Below, in pieces: positions 1 to 13,969 of a DNA stretch of 64,000 bases (its first letter is position 1; every line of letters starts with the position of its first letter). This stretch comes from Malachius bipustulatus. Lineage: Eukaryota; Arthropoda; Insecta; Coleoptera; Melyridae. The stretch is from the NCBI GenBank assembly GCA_910589415.1, contig OU342635.1, positions 4,154,001 to 4,218,000 on the forward strand. Reading direction: 5' to 3'. The translations under genes and the position numbers were made by a program. The notes under the pieces were generated by a model, which was given only the letters and a program-made list of their open reading frames with translations, had not been told where the DNA came from and did not search any database.

Positions 1-99
1 ATGTTTATGAAATATTAATAAGGGGTGATAAAAATTATCAGGTTTTTCATCACCCGTATCCTATCTGAAGTTGCAGAGAGGGTGTTTTTTCGCTGGCAT

Positions 100-2990
100 T
101 TAGGCCTCCATTGTGCCCTTTATATCTCCTCTCGAGTGGACAGCCTTACCACCTACCCATACTCTAACCAAGAACCCCGGCTGCCCAATTCTGGTTATAT
201 CAGGCCAAACTTTCCCCAATATGGATAACCGATATTGACAAAGCGCTGGAGAGTGGCTGATTAGATGTTTTCCCCTTTTCTTGACACCCTCTGCATTTTG
301 GATTCAGTGTCTTAGAGTCTTAGACTTGTTCTTGATAGCTGCAGGAGTCTTTTTCCGGTCAGGGCCAGTAATTGATAACCTGTCTTGGTGGCTTGTTTTT
401 AGATTTTGTCATAATTTTACGTATTATTGATTTGTTCTGGTAGCAGTTTGTGCCAAGAAAAAATAATTCAAGGTCCACAGGGTTCAATTTTTACCCATTG
501 TCGGTCCAGCTGTTTTGCTATTAAATTTCCTTTATCTTCACCATGCTTTATAAAACTTATACAAGTTTTACGGTGTTGTGTAGTGCTTCGTTTATCCAGA
601 GCTTCAGCGCACATTATTACGAGACCAGAAGTATCCTGGAATTGTCTAGGGCTGACTTTACTATCTGTTAAAATTTGAGCATTCCTATTTTTGATGTTCT
701 TGGTCAGTGCTTCGTTAGGCGCTTGGATTACTCCCATCAATTCCGCTTGTTCCTAGGGGTTCAGCCATTTCGAGATATAGTTACTTTGAACTCCTACACC
801 AGATACGTTTTTTTTCTTAAGAGCGATCAATGTTAGATCGAGTATGGGTTTGGTACCCTTTTCCTGCTTGAAGTATTTCATAAATCTTATTTGTTGGTTA
901 TATTGGAGGGATACTGTCTGTGCATGTAAGAAGCACATATTTCTTCAACTGTGCCTCCCTTAGGATGCAAGTGTCCCACCAGTCTCTCTCTCTCTTACTC
1001 TACAATCCTCCTAATTGTTGTAATCTATATGGAGATCTGATTGCCATTTCATTTACGTATAACACTAGTTGGAGTAGTTTCTTTCGCTGTAACTTGTCTC
1101 GTTTTGGGTCACCCAGACAAGTGGGATTTCATAGAGATTTTGGGTGATGAGCCCCATGTCTTCTCCATCCATTTCAATTTGTTTGTTCCAGTTTTTTTTT
1201 GGTCGAGGACCACTTGTCCGTAAGCTGAAATTGCTTACCAGATAATTTTGATGGTTTTAGTTTGTTATACTTTTGTTCCTCATGAATAGGATCGATTCAG
1301 TCTTCAGTGGATTTACTGAGAGTAAGTAAATGACCGGTTTGTGATCATCACCAGGACATTTTGCATGAGTTCACTGTGATTGCCAGTTATCACGATTGTG
1401 GGGAAATCCTCGCAGTTCAGTTTTCGCAGCAAGTCGTCCCAACTACAACATCCCACAGCACGGGCGACAGAGTACACCCCTCTGGGAGCAACCTCGACCT
1501 ACCACAGCTCTCGTCCGCGAGGGTCCCACTTCTACTTGCGCCAGCTCCCATTTCAGCATGATCTCTATTCAAACGATAGGACAGGTAGACGAGAGAGGTA
1601 GAGAGAGGTAGACGGGACACCATGGCTCTGGAGATCTTATGCAATGCTTGTGAAGGTTGTTCTATCAAACGCTCCTTCTAAGTCGATAAATGGGTTCACA
1701 GTGGACATCTTGTAGTCCAAGGATCGCTCTACCCCGCTATACCCCCTCTACCGCTCTACCATGGCATGCAGAGCAGATTCATTCGCCTTCCCGGGAACAG
1801 CATTTGGTTTGAGTTTAGAGTATCGTTTTTAGGGAGTTTTCTCCAATGTGCGTTCTTGAGAGACTAAAGTTTCATTAGTTTTGGCTGAAAGATTTAGCTA
1901 AAGAATAGTATATTTTACCTGGTTTCGGTATAAATTTGAACTTTAATAACCTCCCTCCATGGTCTGGAATGAAAGCGTGAGCAATACATGTCCTGCATAT
2001 AGGCACCAGGTGATCTGTAACAAATTTCAGCCCATATTGAATTAGGAAGCTTTTGATAGCCATGACCACTTTTCTTGTCTGAACCACCTCCTTAGCAGTG
2101 CTCCTGTTTTGGGGAGTCTGTTTTGTGTTCTGCCCAGGGGCCGTCGTCAATGACAACTTTTCAGTCAGGGTTAGGAGGACTTCAGTTGTCACTATTGAGT
2201 TTGTAGTGTAGGTACCATCTGTCCTTTTCATGATACCTATTTGCTAACTTAAGTTCTTGCAGAACACCTTTTCATCCGAGTTGCCACTGTAGTGGATTCG
2301 ATTCCCCTGCAAAAGAGTCTCCAAGACTCCCTTTGTGATTTACGAAGTTTGTTCTTCAATTCCTTCTCCTTACATTTCTTATAACAGCATTTTTTGCTCT
2401 CTCAAAAAGTTTCTTTTGCTCTTTTTTCATCCGTTCAAGTGCGGGGGACCACCAAATATCTCCCAACACGAAGGAACCCTCTTAACTGGACAGGATTCCT
2501 CATAAGAAGAGGTTGTTGTTTCTGTCAGAAGACGGACACTCCTCTCAAGGTCCGCAATCGTTTCATAATGATTTGTAACAGTAGTAGGTATATTTTGCCC
2601 CAAGACACCCCAATATTACTTACTTCCATTATAGAAGGTTATAAGTCTGTGGTCTAGGATGAGTTTCCTTGGAGACTCGTCAGTCTGGAATATGGTTTAA
2701 ATTCTCCAAATTTTCAACAGCAATGTCGACTATCGTTTGACACCCACTGAGATTGAGACTGGCTATATATTGAAGGAGGCCATAGTGATGAACTGGGTAG
2801 TAGTATTACCACCCACTCACTTGAGTAGCTCACTTGAAATCCGCAAATGAATTTTGTTGAAGAATGCAATTATTTTTCCGACCGGCACATCTCTGATGAT
2901 GGAAAGAGAGGTAACCGTAACCGTAGTAGTCTTCCGTGGATGCTTGATTTGTAAATAACAGGTACTAGTCGAAATATCATTTACGTCATT
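100..2990 (-). pseudogene. degenerate R1/LOA-like non-LTR retrotransposon (endonuclease end, RT, RNase H)
   Basis: Read on the - strand, pieces occur in the expected order. About 2990-2640: the end of an endonuclease-like domain (a degraded version of the W-x-V-S-D-E...S-D-H motif). About 2520-2250: the linker helix KLRKSQRESWRLFCRGIEST. 2231-1875: RT start (VTDHLVPICRTCIAHAFIP, then IPKPGK). 820-468: RNase H remnants (SGVGV, NAQILTDSK, FIKHGEDKGN). About 123-98: a possible 3' tail (gggcacaatggaggcct). Frames are broken throughout, the TDG start of RNase H and the RT catalytic box are not seen, and the RT middle (about 1850-830) is largely unreadable. It is a dead relic. The R1/LOA assignment rests on the RT plus RNase H layout and is approximate. 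Confidence 0.7.
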
Positions 2991-3455
2991 TATTTCAAGA
3001 GTTCAAGCTACTCTCAGATATTAAATATTTGGTAAGGGATTTATGATTTATTGTAATAATGCTGTAGGGAATCCCAGTTATATCTGCAGGGAAGGTTTAT
3101 ACAATAATCACGGATCAGGTTATGAAAATAATTGAGAATTTCCGTTTGAATTTTAATCCTAGTTTTTAATGTTTTTAATTACCGGTACCGTTGGATCATC
3201 AACAATAAGCTTATTAATTCTGGACTTAATCTCCGAAAGCCTAAGGCTTATAATAACTCCCTTGTCGCACCCCATTTGGAATATACCGCAGTTCTACGGT
3301 CAGGTCATTGAGTTTGCTCCCCTTGAGAAGCGACGTACTTTCTTCTCGTTGTCTTTATGTCAAAACCCATTACCTCGCGTATTGATTCCCCTGATCTTCT
3401 CTTACTTGTGAGTTTTAGGGTCCCAACGACATAATATGGAATTCGAATTTTTAAT

Positions 3456-3659
3456 TTATCTATTTGAAAATTTTATCTCACCCAGATTGGTTCGAGGAAG
3501 GGAACCTACTTCACATCTAGGATACCGCTCTCTGCTCCAAGTTAAAATGGATGCTCCCCTCAAAATATCTGAGAGGTTATCGATGTCATCGCTGCTGGTA
3601 TGCAGCGTAGCAACGGTCCTGAAGAAGGAATCAAGTTCGGGCACATCTCCCTCTGGCAC
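3456..3659 (-). pseudogene. unidentified 67-residue reading frame upstream of the retrotransposon relic
   Basis: The frame reads MPEGDVPELDSFFRTVATLH, then SSDDIDNLSDILRGASI and RYPRCEVGSLPR. On the - strand it lies 5' of the endonuclease remnant that ends near 2,990, so it might be a piece of that element's first ORF or 5' region. There is no recognisable zinc knuckle. Chance or a separate element is equally possible. Confidence 0.2.
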
Positions 3660-3870
3660 CTGGAATACCGCAAAACCAGCTTTCGGGTTGAGAGGAAAAT
3701 GGAACTTTACTAGGAAGCTCGAATATACACTTGCCAGTTTTTAAGACTTGTAACTTTTGAATAATAAGAAATTTCAAAAAAAGTTTCAAACAAAAGTTGC
3801 TGGATATATCTGCTTTAACAATTTTTGTAATTATACTTTTTTACGTACAACCGATATTTACCAAGATATA

Positions 3871-4799
3871 AAGGAAATGATTATTGGGCTATACTCATAA
3901 AATGAACTCCACGGCAATCAGCAACACAAATCCAAGCAGATCCGGAGCCACGGACAGCGCTGTTTCGACCTTCTTTGGCCTCTTCAGCGTAGCACACCGA
4001 GAACGCAAGGACAGTGTTACCGAAAGCCATGGAGCGCGCCAGTTCTATACAAATCAGAGGATTTTTAAATCAGTGACCTGCAAGACAAGACGACAGTGAC
4101 GACACCTACTGCTGGTGGTAAGAACCACCGACCATCAAACAGCAGACAATCGCCTTCGTGAGACCAGACTCCTCGTGCAGTTACCTGCTATGAGGATTTG
4201 ACAAGTCCCCGTGGCAGCGCCATCTAGTGGCCGGCAGCTCCCTTCATCATACTGGCCCATGTAAATTAGAAGGATAAATAGAAATCTTTAGAGAGTAATT
4301 AGTAAATATAAAGGAAATGATTATTGGGCTATACTCATAAAATGAACTCCACGGCAATCAGCAACACAAATCCAAGCAGATCCGGAGCCACGGACAGCGC
4401 TGTTTCGGCCTTCTTTGGCCTCTTCAGCGTAGCACACCGAGAACGCAAGGACAGTGTTACCGAAAGCCATGGAGCGCGCCAGTTCTATACAAATCAGAGG
4501 ATTTTTAAATCAGTGACCTGCAAGACAAGACGACAGTGACGACACCTACTGATTTACTGATTTAAAAATCCTCTGATTTGTATAGAACTGGCGCGCTCCA
4601 TGGCTTTCGGTAACACTGTCCTTGCGTTCTCGGTGTGCTACGCTGAAGAGGCCAAAGAAGGCCGAAACAGCGCTGTCCGTGGCTCCGGATCTGCTTGGAT
4701 TTGTGTTGCTGGTTGCCGTGGAGTTCATTTTATGAATATAGCCCAATAATCATTTCCTTTATATTTACTAATTACTCTCTAAAGATTTCTATTTATCCT
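3871..4799. mobile_element. composite repeat: two direct and one inverted copy of a ~230-bp unit, 14-bp flanking duplication
   Basis: A unit starting aaggaaatgattattgggc occurs at about 3871-4112, again at about 4311-4552 with very few changes, and inverted at about 4556-4785. The 14 bases tttaccaagatata stand directly outside both ends (3857-3870 and 4800-4813), as a target-site duplication would. Between the direct copies lies about 195 bp of unique sequence. Copies 2 and 3 face each other and could form a long hairpin with a loop of only about 40 bp. Each copy has a 66-71-residue open frame (MNSTAISNTNPSRSGATDS), but no coding family is recognised. It could be a miniature LTR-type element (direct copies as terminal repeats) with a later inverted addition. 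Confidence 0.65.
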
Positions 4800-4813
4800 T
4801 TTACCAAGATATA

Positions 4814-7800
4814 TGATTTCATTCCTTAAATTCAAGATTGTAGGCATCGCGTTGAGGAAGCCGAGGGGGGTAACTTGACTGGATTAGTAGCAATTATTAT
4901 TACCAAAAATCCAAAATCCCATAGAAACTATATCGCGATATTACAATGATAAAATACATAAAACAAAAACGTTCAAAACGTTCTTGTATATTGACAGGAA
5001 GTTATAGCCTCATAAATGTTAAACATAACTTCTTAACTACCTGGTTCAGTTGTTATTTACAAGGAGAAATCTGTCCTCCCTATTCCCCTAACGTCTCCAG
5101 GATTGTTCTAAATAATTATGAGTGCAGAGGGAGGATTCTTTACAAGTAGTAAAGTCGTGTGTATGTATGTAGTAACGATAATGGTAATTTTTTTAATAAA
5201 CATCATCTATAATTCAGTAACTATCAATAATATTGATAAAATCTTTACCAGTTAGACAAATATATCGAAAATCAACAACCTTTAGGCTTAAGGTATGTAC
5301 TTACTTACAACAATACATAAATCCCATGGGAAAATACCTGACATCAAACCAAATGGGCATTAATAATTTATATTATTAATAAAACATCAATTATCGTAAC
5401 ATAAATGATAAGTTCACCGCAACTAACGATCGCCTTTCTTTATTATTATACCTACCTAATAAAAATCTGTAGCCTGTTGTAGCTCATGTCATATTAAAAC
5501 ATCATTAAACACCGACTTGTTTGTTTAGATAACCAATAGATATTACGTTAGATATATCATATTACATTTTATACAATGTAGGTAGGTAAGATGATAAAAA
5601 ATTTATTTAACAATATCGGCTGCAATAGGGGATGGAATCAGTTAGTTGGCAATTTTACTAATTACTGGAAAGTGTGAATGAATAATTATCGTGGGGAAAC
5701 GCTCTTAGATTAGGGCAGCGAGCGATAACAGTCACAGTTTACCATAGAATAACGTCTTGATATCATTCGGCTTTTGCATCTCATAATCTTCGGCTTGGCT
5801 CCGCTTTTATGCACTTCTTCATGGTCTGCTATATCTTCAAACTATTCGGCTCCGAGGCTAGACTAACTGGAAGAAAAACCATCACAGTTTTTCAGTGAGG
5901 ATGTCTGACTTGCAAAACGTTCCTTCCAGTAATCTCTGCCCTTGGATGTAGAAAAATGCGGCCGATACATTATACCATCTATTTCAAAGGTATACGGGAA
6001 ATAAATCTACTCCGTAATTCCCGTAAGGAGCTTTATTAGTATTAATCTAAAGTATCTTCAAACACGTTGATCTTAATATTTTGTGACAGATTTATTTTAT
6101 CTTATTTTGGAGCCAGGGCTTCAGGAATCACCCTTACATTAGTGGCTTTGACTCGTGAAGAATGGCTATTATTCACTTGGATAATTAAATACTCGTCTAC
6201 ATCTCGTTTTATTGTCTTTGTCTTCCCGGTTAATACTCGTGAGTAACAACCATCTCTGCTCGTTGAAGAGTATAGGTACTTTGAGATCTGAATGAATTTT
6301 TTAATTAATTCTGAAATAAGCACCGAGAGAAAATAAAATAAAAAAACATCAGTGATGCGACCCAGTATGCTGCTTTAGTTATTGAAGTTTAATTAATCAC
6401 ATAGGTAAGTACACCAACAACTTTCGTAATTCTTTACACAAAAGTTTAATTAACAGCTCACGAATAGCGGACATTTCTTTTACAGTATACACAAAGGGTT
6501 AGTAAACTTTAATGTTTCGACCGTGTTTTTCTTTCTTGAACAAACCCAACTTGAAGACGATCAAAAATCTTGTAAAAGAACATTTCGGTCTAAACTTCAC
6601 AAGCTAAATAAATTGTTTGCTCCTCGAGGAGGTAATTTTACTTCAATAAACATTCCTCAGTAATAATTACCCAGCCAAACACGACTTAATACCACTTATT
6701 ATAATGGACAAACTTATGTTTTTTTTAATGATTGGGATTTAATGATATTAATGATTGGAGTTATGGCAGGTTTTCCTAGTTCCATAACTCTAGAGTACTT
6801 TGATGTAAAATTACTATAAAGAGTACCGAAGCTAATCTTTCCTCTCTTTCCGCTTGGTAGCAATCTAACAAAGAACAGGGCATCTCTCTTCTTGGCAGCT
6901 CTGGTGGGGCGGGTAGGGGTAATTGCAGGTTTTACACATTTTTCTTCTTACAAAACCAAGGAACAGACAGGAAACTTACACAAATTGCAACTGATACCAC
7001 AATAAACAAAAAAATTTACATAAACCTGAATTATTTTGCTAAGCAAGCTTAAGCATTTATTCCTTCAAAGCTGGTACAACAGGTGATCCAACTCAGATGC
7101 GAGAAAGTATCTGCAACGTAAAAGGAGATGTCCGAGAAAAATTTACTCTACATATAACTCCGGTATATTATATACTTTTACATTTGATCATACAATGGTT
7201 TGAAGGAAGGATTCTTGCTTTATTTTGGTTGAAGCTCGCATTCAATGCAGGCTCGCAAGCGCAGGTGATGTAGAGTTTTGATAAAGGTTTCTTTATTTGA
7301 GGGCATTGTTTGGCGTGGTGTATATTATCCGGGATGTTACGTCTTTGACGAGCAGCAGTGTGTCTAGGTTAAAGTACAACACATATATGTAAAGTAAAAA
7401 TGAAAAGTGAGACGCAACAGTATCCAAGTTAAACTAGACTTGTTGATTTTACATTTCCAATTCGGTTTAACTTAATGACTTCTGCCTGAACGCCTACGAT
7501 ATGCTGTATTGACGCGAGAGACCTAAGGGTACACACGATGTTGTTGCGTGAAGTATGATTGGTTGTGCGAAGATAGCACGTACGTCATAGTCCTGGGGTG
7601 TTGCGGTGAGCTTGGAATTTTTTTTGTTTGGCGCAAGAAAGGCCGCCCCTGTTGAAGGGATGTTTATTTTGTAGCTATCTGAGCACATAAAGGTGTAGAG
7701 AAGCGATGCTTTGGAATGTGTTGCTGATTATATCCGGTATCCGTTTGGGTAATAGAATTGGGGAGCGTGGAACGTTCTCTATTTATTTTAGTTGCTAAAC

Positions 7801-10800
7801 TTTGCCATGGGGGATGTTTCGTAAGAAGAGTATTTCCGGTGGGACAGATGTCGAGGTTAGTTGTGCTCGGGAGACACTTACTCTTTCGGAAACAGGGGGA
7901 GCGATATGAGGTTTTTCTTGATAGAGAGATTGAAATCTGGTGGAAGTAATCAGGGAGAAGTTGGGGTGTGAGGGGTTATTGTCTCGTTTTAAAGGATGAA
8001 GGATTCCCATGAAACTAACATTACATTATAGGGCTCGTAGTGTATGCTCATAAAATGATTATATCCCTATCCTAACTTATCTCTCTCAGTGTTTAGTATT
8101 AAATTAAGTACCTCATATTTCCACCTTGGTCATTGGTGATTGATGTAATAGCCTAATTTATTTCCCGCTTGCATATTATTATGTTACATGATATCACCAA
8201 TTGCTTGATTATTGTTTTACTGAGTGAGGAACTAATGTAAATTCTTATAAGTTAATCTTCCTTCAGGTCCTCGTGATATCAGCTTTTCATATCTGATATG
8301 AAATATTGCGAGTGTATTATCTGACCCGTTTTCTGCGTATTCTGAGCGGACCCGGAGGCCGCAAGCCTGCGCCAAGTGATGCTCCCGGCGTTCCTATGTT
8401 GCCAGCTTTATTGCTGTTTCCTGCTATATTGGAATAACTGGAGGCTCTAATTATCACATAGTCTAATATTAACATCTAGAATTCATAAAATATCAGCTTA
8501 GTTTTTGGCATTAAACTGGATGTAGCCCTTACAGGTACCTGGGGTTGTAGGTAATCTGTAAGGCACCCCAAGAATTTGATATTAGTGTCACGTCCGACAA
8601 ATATCCTTCCAATGCCACGATGAATGCCGTTTGGATTGCCAAGGGCTTCGCGGCACGTATCGACGTATTACAATCAGTTTTAATATTGACATGTAAACTG
8701 TCAATACTGTCATGCCTGCATCAAAACTGTTATCTTGCAACTGTTATGTAGTTCTTTGGAGTCTCGGTAGATTAATAATAACCGTTACCAATTTGAATGT
8801 ATGTATTTGTAGGGGCTGTCGCAGCAAGAATAAAAATCCAATAAAACCTGACCATAAATTTAAAGGCCCTCGACGTTAACAAAATTGGCATTTATGCTTT
8901 CCACTGTACGAAGGCATCGTTAGCTGTGAAATGTAAAACCCACTGGGGACTGCTGAGGTGTAAATAAATTAAACTGAATACAATGTGTATAACATTCCGA
9001 TTTAAAGGTATCCTCTAATGATTGATGCGATTTACTTAACTACTTTTGTAGATTTGACTGTTTTACAAGAGGTTTTATGTTTTGACTTTTTTTACCGTGA
9101 TATACACTCAAAGTACGCATAAATGGCACAAGGTACTTTTGTTATTTCAGTTAATAGTTACAGGTGACAAGCCGTTTTAAAATGCGGATGCTCTGCAGGG
9201 ATAAGAATCCTGGATGCATCTTTCTCAATAAAATTGTTTGATTTGATTAAAAATTAATGACATGCGAATTTCATTCGATCCAGTAATGCAAATTAGGCGA
9301 GCATCTACGCGTAAGCTTATCACATCATTTCTGATAAAACCACCTCCTCAGTAGTAAAGACCGAAATTAACGCAATGTGCGTCAGCAGCATATTAACCTG
9401 AAATCCATCTATAAAACCGACGAAGCGATGTATAACTGCGTCTTTAGGGTGTGAACACATTAGTAGCGGCGCTAAGGGTGTAGGTTCGTTTCCCTAATTA
9501 TTCGCCGCGGTAGAGCGTGGTTTTAGAGAGCTCAAATACCCACCTAATTCCGATTGTCTTCTACATGGTGTATTGATTGCTCTACTGCATCGTAGATATT
9601 TTCCAGCAATCTTTTCCACCACGATCATGTTATGCCCTTTTGTGCCGCTTCATAAAAATATCCTTGGCTCGGCAGAGTTCGCTTAATACTGATGAGTGGG
9701 ATACCTTTGGGGGTACGAAAAAATTACCGGATAACTTTCTTTTAGTTTGATATATTCAAGGATTAACGAGATATTAGCGAAAAAATACTCTTTTCACCAA
9801 AGGGGTGTTTTTTTTTGGGGGGGGAGGCGAAAGGAAAATCTTAGATAATATTTTTTTATGAACTTTGGGTACTGATTAGACTAATAGCTCAAAATTTCAA
9901 GACGAATTTCTTCTCAGAGAAACGTCAGATACAGGCGATAAGGAAAGTATTATTATTAAGATTATCTTGATTAATTGCAGTAACTCTAACCGTACGAAGG
10001 ACACAGAAAACAGAAGAACGAATTACAGGCCAAGCATGAAGGAAAGTTTTAAAGCGCCCTTCAGAAAATCGTTACAAGCACAAATTTCGAGATTTATATT
10101 TTAAAGTATGATTTTAATAATTGGACCAATTAACCATTTCGCACAGAAGACAAATTCGGCTAAACTGAAGGGCGAATTAATTTACTGTAAAGTAAAAATC
10201 CTTTATTCGTGCCTTTTTTAAATTACAGCTCGCTTTTTTCGCGAAACTATTTCTGCTGCATGTGTAAAAAATGCGGTTGCATTTGACGTGATGTCTAACT
10301 CGAGTTTCAGTCTCGTTACACAATTTTCTCATAGCTCGCTTGTTACAAAAATCACAGGTACATAATCCTGGATTAACCTAGCGCAAAGTTATAAAATGTA
10401 CCCACCTACCACCTATATTTTAAATATAAAATGGTTACACGAGAGAAAAAATTCCGTCCCTGCTGTGACTGGAATTAGTTGCTAAATCTAATTTCATGCA
10501 GTCGGTTGAAAATAAAAGTAGTCTACACACCAGCTTGTATGCATGCATAGGATTAATATGGTAATTACAAATTACAACAATAATGAATTCCCATAATGGA
10601 ACACCTAAATAGGTCACAAGAGGGTATTAGATAATCGTGTATTATGCAACAAGCGTATAATGAAGGCTATTAATAAACGAGTATGACGATTAAGATAATA
10701 TGAGCCGTAGGAGAGTGTTTTCATCACCATTACCTAGTAATAATAGCCAATTTCTGCGAGTTGCATATATTGTTTTTTCTACAAAAACCGAACCTTTAAT

Positions 10801-12290
10801 TAAAAACCCTGTATAATAAATGGTAATTGCTCAATGCACATTCTGAACGGTATTTTGCACTATATAATTTTCGTATGAACATACACACTGCCACAATATT
10901 CAGAGGTAAAATACACAACATAAAAGCACAAAGTGCATAATATGAAAAGAATAAAAAAAACAAGGATACAAAATATAAAATATAAAACATTGTAACGCCT
11001 GCTCATCGCTTCACGCGTCAATGTACGGTTGTGTCTTTTAATTAAACAAACAATTCGGGAAGCGCCAAGACCTACGAAAACAATACTTTCAGAGACCTGT
11101 ACGTTGACGTTGACCACCGGCGGCCGTTACTTGAACACGGATTACCTGGGTAATTTAACAATATTTCTGTATTATACAACAATTAACATAAGCCTCCCAT
11201 CATAATTCACTTATAAATTCAATAATTACAAATATACCATTACAAAGTACACGTTGTTTAACGCTATTCAAGTAACTTTACGTCGGGATAACCAGTGAAA
11301 CGGTATTAAAACGGTACATTCAATCTAGTACTTCGGTTAAATTATTAAACGGTTGCGTATGGTAATTTATTACGGGGGACAGAACAATATTCTGATTAAT
11401 AATAAATCACACGGATACACTCGATGGTTTCATCTGGTATCATAAAATTATTTCGCTTCTGTAACGATCGGTGTTCTGAGTGACGCTTTAATTTCGGATC
11501 GACTGCTGCTTATGTAATAAATAGCGAATCTATACCTGGTAGAGCCTTTTACGGTTCAGATCGGACTTCGGACGGTTTTATTTCGGACGCGATAACCTAT
11601 CTCTGCTCAGAAAAAAATTATACGCAAAAAAAGAAATATTTATTGGTTTTTGCCCTTTTGCAAGTTTTAAATATTTTTTACACAAGAAATTTTTTATAGG
11701 TAATTTTTTTAATTTATAATGGTAGAGAAAGGTGTGCAGTTTCACCCCTATATCGATTTTCCGCCCTCTAATTTAATAGCACTCCTCGATTTTTTAATCC
11801 TTACGGACCATTTGAAGGATTCATGCAATAAAAACTCACTCTTTTGATAGTTTAAAGCTGCATAATGATTTCCTAACAAAGTCGTAGAGAAAATAGTGTC
11901 TTCTTCTTGAACTTGGACGTTGCGACATTTTTGACGGTTCTTGTTGAAAATTTTCACTCTCGTGAGTGGTAACGAAGAATCCCTACCTACTTGTGGTCTA
12001 TTTTTGTGAAAATTTTATAATTATGATGAATAATCACAAATATTGTGATTTTTTGTAATCTCAATGACTACAAAGATGTTTTAATTATTACAAGACAATA
12101 ATTTATTGGTATTGGTTAACCCGCATCGACCATATCTCCTAAAAAACTTCTTGCTCATCAATCGCAGAAATAGTGTATTTTTATGCGATTCAATAATAAA
12201 TATTTTCTTCCTATTTTTTTTATAATGAATATAATGAAAAAATAATCCGATTTTTTTTTGGGAAAACTCCACCTACCTACCAAAAAAAAG
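4814..12290. other. AT-rich non-coding stretch
   Basis: No supported gene. It holds short AT-rich ORFs without family resemblance, one member of a dispersed repeat family near 6151-6180, another near 11881-11930, and a poly-T/poly-G run at 9809-9826. The - strand hydrophobic frames at 10796-11117 are low-complexity AT artefacts. Confidence 0.6.
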
Positions 12291-12292
12291 AA

Positions 12293-12372
12293 TGATCCTC
12301 TCGTGGGTTCGAACCCGCACCAACAGTTTGCTAGGCAAGGGTGTAAGTAACTGAGCCACGGTGCGTTTCAAA
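12293..12372 (-). repeat. tRNA-like segment (pol III A and B boxes), tRNA pseudogene or SINE head
   Basis: On the - strand the segment has TGGCTCAGTTAC (A box) and, about 40 bases on, GGTTCGAACCC (B box), in tRNA spacing. The T stem and acceptor stem do not pair properly (for example, the bases beyond GGG/CCC mismatch), so it is unlikely to be a working tRNA. A SINE head or tRNA pseudogene fits better. Confidence 0.45.
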
Positions 12373-13900
12373 TTTATAGTGCGTAGTACGTCAGGTACCT
12401 ACTTACACCTACACATTTTATTTTTTAAACTGGTCATATCTTAGTTATTAAAAGACCAATTTGAATACTTTTTTCACCTGCATGTGGGTGATTTAATTGT
12501 CGTTGCGATTGCTCTTCTAATTTTTGGAACCATTCATAATTGAATGTGAAAAAAAATAAAAAAGAAATTGCGAACCATTTCATCAATTTAATAATTTTAT
12601 ATAAGTGTAAGCTAATTTTGCACAAGCGAAAAACTTTTTCATTTCTCGTTTAAAGTGCTACATTAATGGAGACGAATTGAAGCTAAGACATCAAATTATA
12701 TGTTAAAGAAAAAAAAAATGGAAAATTTCGGTTCAACTTCTTCAAAAATGGACTCATAAACGGTTATAGAAATTTACACATTTTTACCCTTTTCCTACCC
12801 ACGACACTGACTTATTAATGGAAAATATGCTAATTTTATTGCATTAACTCAAATTTCCAATAATTTTCTTCAAATCCTGTTAATTTGATTTCAAAGTTTT
12901 TTTGCCATCTTGCTCATACAGGGGTTCAAAAAATAGTAAATTTTCCGAAAATTCAAATGGTCGCCATTTTGAAACGGCTCGGCTGATTTTGCTCAAGTGC
13001 AATACCAGACCACTCCTTGTGGACATCTTACTCTCACAAAAATTTCAGCCCCCTAGATTGAAAACTGCGGCCAGAAACCGTGCCTCATGGACCGGATTTT
13101 TGGAACTTTGAAAGGACACCCTGTAGAAGTAACGTGACTTTTGGAAATTTTTTCAACGAAAATCTAAAGTCATTCCAAACCTTTACAAGAATCCAAAATT
13201 TCGTTCACTAATCTTGAAAGATAAAGCTACAGGAGCGTTTTTAAAATCGAAAAAACGTGATTTTGAAGAAATAAATAAATATATATATAAATATATATAT
13301 ATATATATCGTGGGCAGGTGAATTTTGGAAAACCACTTTTCCGTGATCTGGGGGTCAGGATCGGTGGACATTTGGTGAGTTTGGGTGATTTTCGAAAAGT
13401 GATGTCGTCCTCAATAGTGTATTTTTTTGTTAAAAAATACACTAAAAAGTAAAGAGGCGATATTCACAATTTTTTATTATATCATCAAAAGTATTTTACT
13501 TCGATTAATTAAGAACGGGTAATTTTCCCTAGGGATTTCTTGATAAAAACTAAATTTGTCAGTTGTAATCGTGTAATATCGTGCAAAGCAGTTAGATCCG
13601 AACATAATACGCTACGGGAATGAACTAAAAACCTTGTGCCTTGTGGTAATTAACTTTAAATGCTTACCCTCATTATACTACTAAGCTTAATTGCCGTAAG
13701 CTTAATTGCCGGAAGACGTTCGCGATAAAAGATAATAAAAAAGATTTGCAATTCCGTCTTGCAGGTAAATTAAAATTCCTTCTACGGTTCCCTACACACA
13801 AGTTTATTAACTCAGATAAATCACCACCAATGATCTCATAAATACGCTGCTTTCAGAGCATGCAGGTTCCACCTTCCTCATGATGGTATCATGACATTGT
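12373..13900. other. non-coding, AT-rich, with TA microsatellite
   Basis: No gene seen. A (TA)n/(ATAA)n microsatellite lies at about 13272-13308. The words acaccctgta (13116-13125), shared with element ends elsewhere in the window, suggest an old transposon ending here. Confidence 0.5.
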
Positions 13901-13969
13901 CAATTCCAAAATTTTGAGGTGTTGTAACGATCTCAATTATTGTCCCTCCCATAACTATCATACTCTGTA

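Noticed and set aside
10796..11117. Hydrophobic - strand frames resembling a membrane protein
   Set aside because: Runs of Phe, Leu and Tyr come from local A/T runs; there is no start context, family pattern or splice support.
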